DNA of 64,000 nucleotides from Streptomyces clavifer (lineage in GTDB: Bacteria; Actinomycetota; Actinomycetes; Streptomycetales; Streptomycetaceae): the NCBI GenBank assembly GCA_014651175.1, contig BMWJ01000011.1, positions 124,001 to 188,000 of the forward strand, given 5' to 3'. How positions within the stretch are numbered: position 1 is the first letter of the stretch; the number at the start of each line of letters is the position of its first letter. A model generated the notes under the pieces. That model ran no database searches. It saw only the letters and a program-made list of their open reading frames with translations, and was not told where the DNA came from. Below, in pieces: positions 16,389 through 25,120 of the stretch. The translations under genes and the position numbers were made by a program.

Positions 16389-17561
16389 TTATGGGGTGGT
16401 GGTGAGGTGGTTCAGGATGGTGTCGGCTGCGCGGGGAGCGCCGCCGGCTTCGTGCATGGCGTGACGCATGGTGCGTACGTTGGTCTGGATGGTGGTGTCG
16501 GTAGCGACGTCCTGGACGGCTGCGCGTAGCGTGTCGGCGGTGATGTCGTGGGGGGTCAGGACCCGGCCGAGTTTCAGCTCGGCGGTTCGTGCGGCGATCA
16601 TTTCTTCGTCACCGTTGTGGGGGACCGAGACGAGAGGGACTCCGGCATACAGGGCGTTCATGGTGCTGCCGGCGCCGCCGTGGCAGACGAACGCGCCGGC
16701 GTGTTCGAGGACGGCCTGGAGGGTGAGCCAGGAATGGATCTCGGCGTTCGGGGGGAGTTCACCGACGGCTTCGAGGTCGACGCCGGGGCCCGCGGCGATC
16801 ACGACGTGCCAGGGGAGTCCTTCGAATGCTTTCGCGCACATCGCGAAGAATTCGGGTTGGGTGTTGAAGGTGGTGCCCAGGGAGATCAGGACGACGGGGT
16901 TGTTGTTCGTGGGCCGCCAGGTGCCCTGGAGGTCGCTTTCGCGCAGGGGGATCCCGACGAAGGTGTACTGGTCGTCGGGGAAGGAGCCGGCGTCGGTCTG
17001 GAACTCGCGGGGCATGAAGGAGATGTTGCGGGGGGCGTCGGACATGAGTTCGTCCAGGGGCGTGTCGTGGAGGCCGTGGGTGTCGGCGAATGTGCGTAGT
17101 TCGCGGGTGAGGTCGCCGAAGAGTCCTTCGGCTGTGTCGTGTGCTTGGGAGAAGTACTGGTGGGAGGCCAGGACGGGGTAGAGCTGGATGCCGGGTATGC
17201 CGAGTTTGCGGGACATGACGCGGCCCAGGAACTGCATGGAGATGTCGTAGACGAGGCAGTCGGGCAGGTCGTCGCCGAAGTGGGCTTCCAGGACGGGTGC
17301 GGTGGCGGCTGCTTCGCGGACCGCGCCGAGCAGGACGCGGGCCAGCCAGTCCTGTGCGCCGGTCGGTGCGATGGTGCGGGGGTCGAGGGCGGAGGTGTAG
17401 GGGATGATCTCGGCGCCGGTGGAGGCGATGCGTTCGGCGACGGGGCCGGCGGCGAGGTAGCTGACCTTGTGGCCGCGCTTGACGAGTTCTTCGACTACGC
17501 CCAGGGTCGGTGTGACGTGACCGGCGGCGGGGATGTTCAGGAAGGCGATGTGCCTCTTCAT
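16389..17561 (-). CDS. MGT/OleD-type glycosyltransferase (GT1)
   Basis: 390 residues from ATG 17561 (AGGAA 8 nt upstream). A GT-B enzyme of family GT1: the N-terminal acceptor domain begins RHIAFLNIPAAGHVTPTLGVVEELVKRGH, the classic macrolide-glycosyltransferase opening. The C-terminal donor domain holds VVLISLGTTFNTQPEFF and the nucleotide-sugar signature FVCHGGAGSTMNALYAGVPLV. Members transfer a sugar from an NDP-sugar to small hydrophobic acceptors, either in antibiotic biosynthesis or as self-protecting inactivation (OleD, MGT). The upstream rmlC/rmlA and nearby rmlB genes would supply a dTDP-deoxysugar donor, favouring biosynthesis; the acceptor is unknown. Confidence 0.9.
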   Translation of the reverse strand: MKRHIAFLNIPAAGHVTPTLGVVEELVKRGHKVSYLAAGPVAERIASTGAEIIPYTSALDPRTIAPTGAQDWLARVLLGAVREAAATAPVLEAHFGDDLPDCLVYDISMQFLGRVMSRKLGIPGIQLYPVLASHQYFSQAHDTAEGLFGDLTRELRTFADTHGLHDTPLDELMSDAPRNISFMPREFQTDAGSFPDDQYTFVGIPLRESDLQGTWRPTNNNPVVLISLGTTFNTQPEFFAMCAKAFEGLPWHVVIAAGPGVDLEAVGELPPNAEIHSWLTLQAVLEHAGAFVCHGGAGSTMNALYAGVPLVSVPHNGDEEMIAARTAELKLGRVLTPHDITADTLRAAVQDVATDTTIQTNVRTMRHAMHEAGGAPRAADTILNHLTTTP

Positions 17562-17620
17562 GAGTGTTCCTGGTCCTGTTCCTGGTGTCGGTGGGCGGGT
17601 TGCTCCTGGGTGACCTTGTG

Positions 17621-18238
17621 TCACTTGTGGAGGGCGGGCCGTTGTCCTGCCGGGCGGGCGGGGGTGTGTGGGGTGGTGTAGTGGGGGAGGATGCCCAGGG
17701 CTTCGGCCTGGGCGAGGGTCGGGGCTGTGCGGTCCTTGTCGGACAGGACGATGTCGTCGAGGTCGGGCCAGGGCAGGGCGAGTTGGGGGTCCAGGGGGTT
17801 GATCGAGATGGTCTGGCCGGGGGTGTAGGTGTTGTCGCAGAGGTAGGTGACCACGGCGGTGTCGCTGACCGCGGCGAATCCGTGGCCGAGGCCTTCGGCG
17901 ATGTACAGGGCGTGGTGCTGTGTGTCGTCCAGGGGGATGGCGAGGGATGCCCCGTAGGTGGGTGAGCCGGTGCGGACGTCGACGACGACGTCGATGATCG
18001 AGCCGCTCACGCAGGTCACGTACTTGGCTTCGCCGGGCGGGGTTGCGGTGAGGTGGATCCCGCGGATCGTGCCGTGCCGGGAGACGGAGCAGTTGACCTG
18101 GGCCACGTCCATGGGGCGGCCGGTCTGCGCGGACAGTCTGTGGCCGACGAACAGTTCCAGGAACGCGCCGCGCGGGTCGTCGAACACCTGTGGCCGGACG
18201 AGGTGGACGCCCTGGATGCCGAGTTCTTCGATCTTCAT
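17621..18238 (-). CDS. rmlC: dTDP-4-dehydrorhamnose 3,5-epimerase family protein
   Basis: 205 residues from ATG 18238 (GAAGGAAAC upstream; a GTG five codons earlier overlaps the rmlA stop). A cupin of the RmlC family: VHLVRPQVFDDPRGAFLELF, then NCSVSRHGTIRGIHL with the catalytic His region (RGIH), YVTCVSGSIIDVVVDVR, YIAEGLGHGFAAVSDTAVVTYL and the C-terminal NPLDPQLALPWP. It epimerises C3 and/or C5 of dTDP-4-keto-6-deoxyglucose; strict 3- or 5-epimerases share this fold, so the sugar stereochemistry is open. It sits 60 nt upstream of the glycosyltransferase and directly after rmlA. Confidence 0.88.
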   Translation of the reverse strand: MKIEELGIQGVHLVRPQVFDDPRGAFLELFVGHRLSAQTGRPMDVAQVNCSVSRHGTIRGIHLTATPPGEAKYVTCVSGSIIDVVVDVRTGSPTYGASLAIPLDDTQHHALYIAEGLGHGFAAVSDTAVVTYLCDNTYTPGQTISINPLDPQLALPWPDLDDIVLSDKDRTAPTLAQAEALGILPHYTTPHTPARPAGQRPALHK

Positions 18239-18249
18239 GAGTTTCCTTC

Positions 18250-19482
18250 TCACCCGGTGGCGCCGGCGCCGACCGGGACCGGGCGGCGAGTCTGTTCGGC
18301 GGGGGTGGGCTGGCGGCTTTCCTTGGCGGGGGTGGGCTGGGGGGAGGTGTGCGGCGGGGTGGGCTGCCGGCTGTGTCCGGCGGGGGTGGGGTGGCGGGTC
18401 TCTTCGTCCGTGGCCGGGGCGGGCTGCCGCGGGCCCTCCGACGCCAGGGCCGACGACACCGGACCCGACACCGACACCGGCACCGGATCCGACGCCGGGG
18501 CCGAGACCGGCACCGGATCCGACGCCGGATCCGGCACCGGGGCCGACGATGCCGACGCCGTAGCCGGTGCCGGTGATGCCGTTGCCGGGGTGGGGGCGGG
18601 TTGTTGGATGTCTTCGGCGGCGGCGTCCAGGAGGCCGGTCAGGTAGGTTCCGTAGCCGCTGGGCAGGAGGGGCTGGGCGAGTTCACGCAGGTGGTCGTCG
18701 CCGATGAGCCCGTTGCGCCAGGCTGCTTCCTCGACACAGCCGATCTTCAGGCCCTGTCGCTCCTCGATGACCCGGACGAATTCCGAGGCCTGCACCATCG
18801 AGGCGAACGTCCCGGTGTCCAGCCACGCGGTTCCGCGGTCCAGGACGGTCACGGCGAGTTCACCGCGGCGCAGGTAGGCCTGGTTGACCTCGGTGATCTC
18901 CAGCTCGCCCCGTGCACTGGGCAGGAGGGACCCTGCGATCTCCACGACACGGTTGTCGTAGAAGTAGAGGCCGGGGACCACGTACCTGGATTTGGGGTGT
19001 GCGGGTTTCTCCTCGATGGACAGGACGTGTCCCTCGCGGTCGAAGTCCAGTACGCCGAACGCGCTCGGGTTCGCGACCGGGTAGGCGAAGATGTGCCCGC
19101 CCTGGGGGGAGGAGTGTGCTTTGAGCTGTTCCCCGAGGCCCACGCCGTGGAAGATGTTGTCGCCGAGGATGAGCGCGACCGGTTCGTCCCCGATGAAGTC
19201 CGCCCCGATCAGGAACGCCTGCGCGATGCCTCCGGGGCTGGGCTGCGTCGCGTACTGGATCTGCAGGCCCAGTTGCGATCCGTCGCCCAGCAGCCGCTCG
19301 AAGGAGTCCCGTTCGGAGGGCATGGTGATGACGAGGATGTCCCGCACGCCTGCCAGTACCAGGGTGGACAGGGGGTAGTAGATCATCGGCTTGTCGAATA
19401 CAGGCATGAGCTGTTTCGACATGACTTGGGTGACCGGCCACAGCCGGGAGCCGGTCCCGCCGGCCAAGATGATGCCTCGCAT
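18250..19482 (-). CDS. rmlA: Glucose-1-phosphate thymidylyltransferase with long low-complexity C-terminal tail
   Basis: 410 residues from ATG 19482. Residues 1-~290 are a complete RmlA: the nucleotide motif [65 protein letters not shown] and [12 protein letters not shown]. This enzyme makes dTDP-glucose from glucose-1-phosphate, the first step to dTDP-deoxysugars. Residues ~291-410 are an unusual tail of Pro, Ala, Thr and Ser with internal repeats (DPVPVS twice; SRQPTPA-like units four times), presumably disordered. RmlA proteins normally stop at ~290-300. The stop overlaps a GTG upstream of rmlC. No ribosome site precedes the ATG; a TAGCCT hexamer lies 7 nt upstream. Confidence 0.9.
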   Translation of the reverse strand: MRGIILAGGTGSRLWPVTQVMSKQLMPVFDKPMIYYPLSTLVLAGVRDILVITMPSERDSFERLLGDGSQLGLQIQYATQPSPGGIAQAFLIGADFIGDEPVALILGDNIFHGVGLGEQLKAHSSPQGGHIFAYPVANPSAFGVLDFDREGHVLSIEEKPAHPKSRYVVPGLYFYDNRVVEIAGSLLPSARGELEITEVNQAYLRRGELAVTVLDRGTAWLDTGTFASMVQASEFVRVIEERQGLKIGCVEEAAWRNGLIGDDHLRELAQPLLPSGYGTYLTGLLDAAAEDIQQPAPTPATASPAPATASASSAPVPDPASDPVPVSAPASDPVPVSVSGPVSSALASEGPRQPAPATDEETRHPTPAGHSRQPTPPHTSPQPTPAKESRQPTPAEQTRRPVPVGAGATG

Positions 19483-19489
19483 GTTCGGG

Positions 19490-19495
19490 AGGCTA
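19490..19495 (-). promoter_or_regulatory. Candidate -10 of a leaderless rmlA promoter
   Basis: TAGCCT on the minus strand, 7 nt before the rmlA ATG, without a Shine-Dalgarno site between. No convincing -35 was found. Confidence 0.35.
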
Positions 19496-20436
19496 AGGAC
19501 GCCGCCTATAGCGCCGATCGAGGCCGGGTGGGCGCCGGGCTGCTGCTCTGGGTGTTGCGGGCCGCAGGCGCGGTCCGGGCCCGGGGGCCCTTGTGGTGTT
19601 CGTCGGGGGTGTGGGGTGTCCGTGGCGGCCGGCTGCGTGGTGGCCCGGGCCCGGCCGGCCGGGGCTCGGCTCTGGTTGCCGGGTCCGGCCGTTGTGGGAC
19701 GGAGGGGGGAGGGCGGTGGTGGCGGGCGAGGGTTTTGTTCTTCTCCGATGAGGAGGGGCCGGATGCTTCGGGTGGGGTGGCTCTGCGGAACCCGGCCGGC
19801 CGTGTCTCGGGGGAGGGGCAGGGAAACCACTGCCTCGGCTGAGCGGGCTTCGGCGGCACTGGCACGGGCAGGCTTCTGTTCGGCCGAGGCGGCCGGCACC
19901 AGTGGGGCCGGGTGCGTGTGCGTGTGTGTCCGAGTCGGTTCGGGGCGCGGCGTTCCGCTCACCGGGGGTGACCGGCCGGGCCTGAGCGTTCGCGGTGACG
20001 GACTCCGGTCGGTTGCGGAGACGAACGAGGGCTGCCGCCGGCACATCGAGTACTTCCCGGATCACTCCTGCCTTGCCCCGGGCCACTGGCCGTGGTCGTG
20101 CCCAACCCTTGTGAGGGCGTGCCGGCCCGATGAATGGCTGATGTCGGTGGCCGGCCGGGATCCGTGGAAGGTTCCCTCGCGGAGCACGAAGAAGAGGACG
20201 CCGGCCCACCCGCTGTGCGAGGCGGAGCAGGGCAGGGGGATGGTGCCTGCGGGGGATGGTGCCTGCGTGCCTGCCCTGGGCGTCCCTCTTGTCGTCATGG
20301 CCAGGGAGACCACCCACCGCCACACCGCGGGCCCGCCCCGCTTCACGGCCCTGTTCCACAAGGGCCCCGCCCTCCCCGGCAGGGTTCTCCCGGATTTGGT
20401 TTCGCTCTCCCGCTTCGCACACGGCTCCCCACAGAT
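19496..20436. other. Long GC-rich intergenic region without a supported gene
   Basis: About 940 bases upstream of rmlA. Long open frames exist on both strands, but their Arg/Pro/Gly-rich translations, lack of starts and lack of family features mark them as GC-driven artefacts. I see no gene here. Confidence 0.5.
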
Positions 20437-20740
20437 CCCCTGCCTGCGGTCCTGCGGCCTTGCGGTCCTGCGGCCTTGCGGCCTTGCGGTCCTGCGGCCT
20501 TGCGGCCTTGCGGTCCTGCGGCCGTCCGCCTTCGTCTGCGCCCTGCGCTTCTGCCTCAGCCTGCGCTTCTGCCTCAGCCTGCGCTTCTGCCTCAGCCTGC
20601 GCTTCTGCCTCAGCCTCAGCCTCCGCTTCTGCCTCAGCTTCTGCCTCTGCCTTTGCCTCTGCCTGCGCCCCGCGCCTGCACCTGCGGCCGTCCGCCTCCG
20701 CCTCTGCCTCCGCCTCCGCCTCCGCTTCCGTCTGCTGCGG
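20437..20740. repeat. Three blocks of short tandem repeats
   Basis: First block, ~20440-20530: alternating TGCGGTCC and TGCGGCCT units, several copies. Second, ~20535-20645: units around CTGCGCTTCTGCCTCAGC, four copies, then shorter variants. Third, ~20690-20735: CTCCGC hexamers. The strand is strongly pyrimidine-rich. It lies just outside the strong terminator at 20806, in non-coding DNA. Confidence 0.8.
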
Positions 20741-20805
20741 CCTGCGACTTGTCCGGTGTCTGTGTGCTGCTCCGGGGGTGTTCGGGGTTCACTCGGGCCC
20801 GGGGG

Positions 20806-20849
20806 CAGTGAGAAGCCCGCCCGGTGGGCCGGGCGGGCTTCTCACTGCT
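20806..20849. terminator. Strong hairpin terminator, likely for the MFS gene
   Basis: A perfect 19-bp stem (arms start CAGTGAGAAGCCCGCCCGG and mirror it) around a 4-nt loop. It lies ~130 nt downstream of the MFS stop on the minus strand. A symmetric stem would work in both directions, insulating the repeats and rmlA region from the MFS gene. Confidence 0.85.
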
Positions 20850-20978
20850 GGTCCGCTGCGGGCGGCGAGGGCTGCCCGCAGCCCGTCCCGGACAGCGGAC
20901 CGCCAAAAAAACGGGGGGCCGCGGTGGGCCGGGCGGTGACCGTACGGGTGGGGTGTGCGGCCCTGGGGGCCGCTGGGG

Positions 20979-22415
20979 CTACCGGGGGCCGCGCGGTACC
21001 GCCGCCGCGGCCGCGAGGCTCAGGGTGAGCAGTACCCCGGTCGCGAGGAACGCGACCCCGTACCCGGCCACGAACGCATGCGCGTCCGGAGGACCGTCAC
21101 CGGCGACCTCCGCCGTACGGGTCTGGGCCAGGGCCACCATGACTGCGAGCCCGGCCGCGCCGCCCAGCGACTGCGAGGTGTTCAGCACCCCCGATGCCAG
21201 GCCGTGCTTGTCCTCCGGCACACCCGCCGTCGCCGCGCCCGCCACCGAGGTGACCACGATGCCCAGACCCACACCGAACAGCAGGGTCGGGCCCAGCAGA
21301 TCGGCGAGGTAGGTGGCGTGCTCGTCGGCCGCCGACTGCCACACCAGCCCGGCGATCATCGGCAGGAGCCCGACCAGCATCATCGGCCGGGGACCGGTGC
21401 GCGGTGCCACGCTCGAGGACGCGGCGGCACCGATGAACGCGAACACCGTCAGGGGCAGGAACGCCAGCCCGGTACGGATGGCACTGTAGTGGAGCACCGA
21501 CTGGTAGAGCAGGGTCAGGAAGTAGAACATCGTGGGCAGTGCCGCACCGAAGGCCAGCATCGTGAGGTTGGCCGCCCACACCGAGCGGTTACGGAACAGG
21601 CTCAGCTCCATCAGCGGCTGCTCGGCCAGTTTGGCCTGGTCGAGCACGAACACCGCGAGCAGGACCACACCGATCGTCAGCGACGTGACGATACGCGCCG
21701 ATCCCCACCCGTAGTGCTGCCCCTCGGCGAGCCCGTAGACGAGGGCGGCGATCCCCAGGGTGACCGACAGGGACCCCAGCACGTCGAGCTTGGCCTTCTT
21801 ACGCGGGCCGCCCGCGCCGCCCGGGGCGGCGGTGACCGACATGACGGCCATACCCGCGATCAGCAGGCCCAGCGGCAGGTTCACCAGGAACACCCACCGC
21901 CACGACGCCCACTCGACGATCGCCCCGCCGCTCAGGACACCGATCGCCCCGCCGCTCCCGGACGCCGCACCCCACAGGGCGAACGCCTTGGCACGCTCGA
22001 CCGGCTCGGTGAACGTGGAGCTCAGCACGGCCAGGGTCGCGGACGCGATGACCGCACCGCCGAAGCCCTGCCCCGCGCGCCCCAGGACCAGCGTCGCCGC
22101 GTTCGGGGCGATCCCCCCGACGAAGCTGAACACCGTGAACACGGCAGTACCGATCAGGAGCAGACGCCGGCCGCCGAACAGGTCGACCATCCGCCCGGAG
22201 AACAGCAGGAAACCCGCGAACGGGATCAGGTACCCGTTGTACACCCAGGTCAGGCTGCCCGGTGTGAAGTGCAGCGCGTCCTGGATGGAGGGGATGGCGA
22301 CGTTCACGATCGAAGCGTCGAGGATCACGATCAGCTGCCCCAGGCAGCACACCGCCAGGACGAGTCCGGCCCGGCGCGCCCTGACCGGGGCCTCCATGGT
22401 CATCTGAGCGGTCAT
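20979..22415 (-). CDS. MFS drug exporter, DHA2 (EmrB/QacA) family
   Basis: 478 residues from ATG 22415 (AAGGAG 9 nt upstream). Fourteen hydrophobic segments are visible. Motif A in loop 2-3 reads GRMVDLFGGRRLLL; the family signature LDASIVNVAIPSIQ (motif D1) lies in helix 1, and GRAGQGFGGAVIASATLAVL follows in helices 4-5. These mark 14-TM proton-coupled drug antiporters. It lies between the rmlA and rmlB genes on the same strand, with its own terminator. Export of the glycosylated product, or self-resistance, is the natural inference. Confidence 0.88.
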   Translation of the reverse strand: MTAQMTMEAPVRARRAGLVLAVCCLGQLIVILDASIVNVAIPSIQDALHFTPGSLTWVYNGYLIPFAGFLLFSGRMVDLFGGRRLLLIGTAVFTVFSFVGGIAPNAATLVLGRAGQGFGGAVIASATLAVLSSTFTEPVERAKAFALWGAASGSGGAIGVLSGGAIVEWASWRWVFLVNLPLGLLIAGMAVMSVTAAPGGAGGPRKKAKLDVLGSLSVTLGIAALVYGLAEGQHYGWGSARIVTSLTIGVVLLAVFVLDQAKLAEQPLMELSLFRNRSVWAANLTMLAFGAALPTMFYFLTLLYQSVLHYSAIRTGLAFLPLTVFAFIGAAASSSVAPRTGPRPMMLVGLLPMIAGLVWQSAADEHATYLADLLGPTLLFGVGLGIVVTSVAGAATAGVPEDKHGLASGVLNTSQSLGGAAGLAVMVALAQTRTAEVAGDGPPDAHAFVAGYGVAFLATGVLLTLSLAAAAAVPRGPR

Positions 22416-22889
22416 CGCAGAGAACTCCTTGTTCGGATGGGGGAGTGGGCCACGCCCGGTTCCCGGTGTGCGGGCCGTGCCCGCCCGGCGCCGGTCATCG
22501 CGGGACCCCGACGGCCACGCGGCCCCCGGGGGAGCCCGTGGGCACAGGGCGGCAGCATCACCGGCCCCGGCTGCTGGGCCGTCAGGCCCCGGACGGCGGC
22601 GCTCACCTGCGGGCGCCGGCCGTCTGCCGGTACGCTGCCGGGCGGGAAAGCGGGGACACCGGCCTCGACAACCTCGGGGGCGTCCTTGCCGGGCCGGTCC
22701 CCGGCACAGTGCACCGGCCGTACTTCCCTGCCGGTCCCCGGTGTCTTCCGGTCGGCCATATCTATCACCCTTGTTCATTTCTGTGTGAGGGAAGCCCGGG
22801 CCGCCGCAGGACCGCACCACGAGATCCGGGGGCCACCGCACGCATCACGAAGAAAGCCTCCGGGACCCTGCGCGCAGGGCACCGGACTT
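22416..22889. other. Spacer between rmlB and the MFS gene
   Basis: A minus-strand frame 22412-22768 of 118 residues (starting MIDMADRKTPGTG) is Arg/Pro/Gly-rich with no known features. I do not call it a gene, although an AAGGG lies before its second Met. It probably holds the MFS promoter region. Confidence 0.4.
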
Positions 22890-23852
22890 CTACCGGTCCC
22901 ACCAGGAAGTGTTTTCCCTGTACCACTCGACCGTGTCCTTGAGGCCGGTGTCGAAGGACTGCTGGGGGACGAACCCCAGCTCATCGCGGATCCTGGTCAT
23001 GTCCAGGGAGTACCGCTGGTCGTGGCCGAGCCGGTCGGCGACCCGCTCGACCCTGTCCCAGCCCGCCCCGCAGCTCTCCAGCAGACGCCCGGTCAGCTCC
23101 CGGTTCGTCAGCTCCGTGCCGCCGCCCACGTGGTAGACACGACCGGGCCGCCCGCCCCGCAGAACCAGCTGAATGGCCAGGCAGTGGTCCGCGACATGAA
23201 GCCATTCACGAACGTTTCCGCCCTCCCCGTACAACGGGACCCGCCGGCCCCGCAGAAGGTTCGTCACGAACAGCGGGATGACCTTCTCCGGATTCTGGTA
23301 AGGGCCGTAGTTGTTCGAGCACCGGGTGATCACGACGTCCAGCCCGTGGGTCCGGTGCGCGGAAAGGACCAGCAGGTCGGACCCCGCCTTCGACGCCGCG
23401 TACGGTGAATTCGGTGCCAGCGGCTGCGACTCGGTCCACGACCCGTCCGCGATGGAACCGTAGACCTCGTCCGTCGACACATGGACGAAGCGCCCTGCCC
23501 CGTGCCGCCGGGCCGCGTCCAGCAGGACCTGCGTACCGAGCACATTGGCCGTCACGAACGGGCGCGCGTCATCGATCGACCGGTCGACGTGCGACTCGGC
23601 GGCGAAGTGCACGATCACGTCGTGCCCGCGCACCACCTCGTCGACCAGTTGCGCATCGCAGATGTCACCGTGGACGAACCGGAAACCGGGATGCTCCGCG
23701 ACCGGGGCGAGGTTGTCCATGTTGCTGCCGTGGCCGAGCTTGTCGATGACAGTGACCCGGGCGCCGTCCGACCCGGGAAGCTCGCCGGACAGCAGCGCCC
23801 TGACGTACTGGGACCCGATAAATCCTGCACCGCCGGTAACGAAGATCCGCAT
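22890..23852 (-). CDS. rmlB: dTDP-glucose 4,6-dehydratase
   Basis: 320 residues from ATG 23852. Extended short-chain dehydrogenase: the NAD-binding Rossmann motif VTGGAGFIGSQYVRALL at residues 5-21, HFAAESHVDRSI, the catalytic TDEVYG block (residues 127-132) with Asp and Glu, and the Y-x3-K pair YAASK (Tyr151, Lys155). NNYGPYQNPEKVIPLF and NVREWLHVADHC bind the nucleotide sugar. It converts dTDP-glucose to dTDP-4-keto-6-deoxyglucose. No ketoreductase (rmlD) is in the window. No Shine-Dalgarno site precedes the ATG; TAGGGT ends 7 nt upstream, suggesting a leaderless message. Confidence 0.93.
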   Translation of the reverse strand: MRIFVTGGAGFIGSQYVRALLSGELPGSDGARVTVIDKLGHGSNMDNLAPVAEHPGFRFVHGDICDAQLVDEVVRGHDVIVHFAAESHVDRSIDDARPFVTANVLGTQVLLDAARRHGAGRFVHVSTDEVYGSIADGSWTESQPLAPNSPYAASKAGSDLLVLSAHRTHGLDVVITRCSNNYGPYQNPEKVIPLFVTNLLRGRRVPLYGEGGNVREWLHVADHCLAIQLVLRGGRPGRVYHVGGGTELTNRELTGRLLESCGAGWDRVERVADRLGHDQRYSLDMTRIRDELGFVPQQSFDTGLKDTVEWYRENTSWWDR

Positions 23853-23859
23853 GCCGGCG

Positions 23860-23865
23860 ACCCTA
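23860..23865 (-). promoter_or_regulatory. Candidate -10 of a leaderless rmlB promoter
   Basis: TAGGGT on the minus strand with a 7-nt gap to the rmlB ATG. No ribosome site. Confidence 0.35.
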
Positions 23866-24511
23866 GGGCCTCCCGCTCGACACCGGCTCGAGCCCTCCCC
23901 GCACACGCCAAGACCCGGCCGCACACCACGCACCAAGACCCGGCCGCACACGCCGGTGCCCGGCCGCACAGCGTCCGGTACCTCGGGCAGCGAACCGCCC
24001 ACCCGGCCGGCACCCCTCCGGCAACGACAGCAGCCCCCGAGCCCGCCCCGCCCGGCGGCACCCTTCCTCTCCACCCGCGACACCCCGCCCCGTCCTCTGC
24101 CCACCCACCCGGAACACCCACCCCACCCCACCCCACCCCCCCTCCCCGCCCCGGTCCTCTGCCCGGTTGCCCTGCCCGTCCGGCGCGCCCCCGCCCCGGA
24201 CACTCGTCCCGGGGCTGCGAACCGGCCCCCGCAGGCGCAAGGCACATGCTCTCGGCCCGTCCGTCCCGACCCGGTCCGGCGGAGGCCGGCAGGACCAGGG
24301 CGGGACGCGGCCCACCCCGGCCTTCGGGGCCGCCCGGACGCGGCCGGACCGGCCCCGAGCGAACCGGTGGACGCCATCAACAGGGCGCCGGGCCAACCCA
24401 CTTCACCCCGAAGGCCCGTGTATCCCGGTCGGATCCCGGCACAACCATCCGCACCGTTCGAGGGTCACATCGAGTAGGAGCAAACCGCTCTCAGGGACAC
24501 AAGGGGGAAAT
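23866..24511. other. GC-rich divergent intergenic region
   Basis: Upstream of rmlB (minus) and the SapA-like gene (plus). The part from 23880 to 24400 is extremely C-rich on the plus strand with no credible reading frame. The SapA promoter is likely in the less GC-rich part after 24400. Confidence 0.4.
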
Positions 24512-24961
24512 ATGGGAATCACGCGTACTATCGCCGCTGCAGGGGCGGTCGCCGCCCTGGCCGTGGGCGGCACGACCGCCCTGGCCACGACCGCCTCCGC
24601 CGCACCCAACGTCACACCCCAGGGCGTCTGCGGCAGCGCCTACAAGACCGTGAACTCGGTGCCCGTCGGTTCACTGGGCACCGTCTACCTGACGTACAAC
24701 TCCTCCAACGGCAAGAACTGTGTCGCCACGATCCGTTCCAGCCCGGGCACGGCCAAGAGCATGTCCGTGTACGTCTACGTCCCCGACACCGACGCGTGGG
24801 CCGACGACTTCGGGAACTACACCTCCTACGCCGGGCCCGCCTACGTCTACGGCAAGGGCCACTGCGTGAGCTGGGGCGGCAACATAGCCAACGTGTACGT
24901 GTCGGTGGAGAACTCCAACTGCGCCGCCCTGAAGGAACGCCGGGTCACCGAGATCCGCTGA
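24512..24961 (+). CDS. Secreted spore-associated protein A (SapA)-like
   Basis: 149 residues from ATG 24512 after AAGGGGGAA. Residues 1-~31 form a Sec signal peptide (ITRTIAAAGAVAALAVGG... ending TTASAA). The mature part has CGSAYKTVNSVPVGSLGTVYLTYNSSNGKNC, VYVYVPDTDAWADDFGNYTSYAGPAYVYGKGHCVSWGG-type features. These fit the SapA family of Streptomyces: four spaced Cys, the GTVYL-YN-x-S-N-G-x-NC block and the Y-x-x-YAGP motif. SapA is found with aerial mycelium and spores; its molecular role is not established. Free-standing gene. Confidence 0.85.
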   Translation: MGITRTIAAAGAVAALAVGGTTALATTASAAPNVTPQGVCGSAYKTVNSVPVGSLGTVYLTYNSSNGKNCVATIRSSPGTAKSMSVYVYVPDTDAWADDFGNYTSYAGPAYVYGKGHCVSWGGNIANVYVSVENSNCAALKERRVTEIR

Positions 24962-25120
24962 TCCGGGCCTCACCCCGGCCACGGGTTCCCGCGCCGCCGC
25001 CTTCTCGCCGCCCGGCCTCGCGCACTGCCGCTGACCGCGGCCGCGCGGCCGGGGAGGCGGCAACGAGCCGCGGGCGGTGCGGGAACCTTCAGGGGGCGGC
25101 CCGGAGCAGGGGGCACACCG

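Noticed and set aside
19391..21028. A long plus-strand frame of about 545 codons upstream of rmlA
   Set aside because: It runs antisense to rmlA and through tandem repeats and the terminator hairpin. The translation is low-complexity and has no domain.
22412..22768. Possible small gene before the MFS gene on the minus strand
   Set aside because: 118 residues rich in Arg/Pro/Gly with no homology features; the ribosome site is weak and it overlaps the MFS leader.
20955..23408. A plus-strand frame of about 817 codons opposite the MFS and rmlB genes
   Set aside because: Composition is typical of a shadow frame (Arg, Gly, Gln, His) and it is antisense to two well-supported genes.
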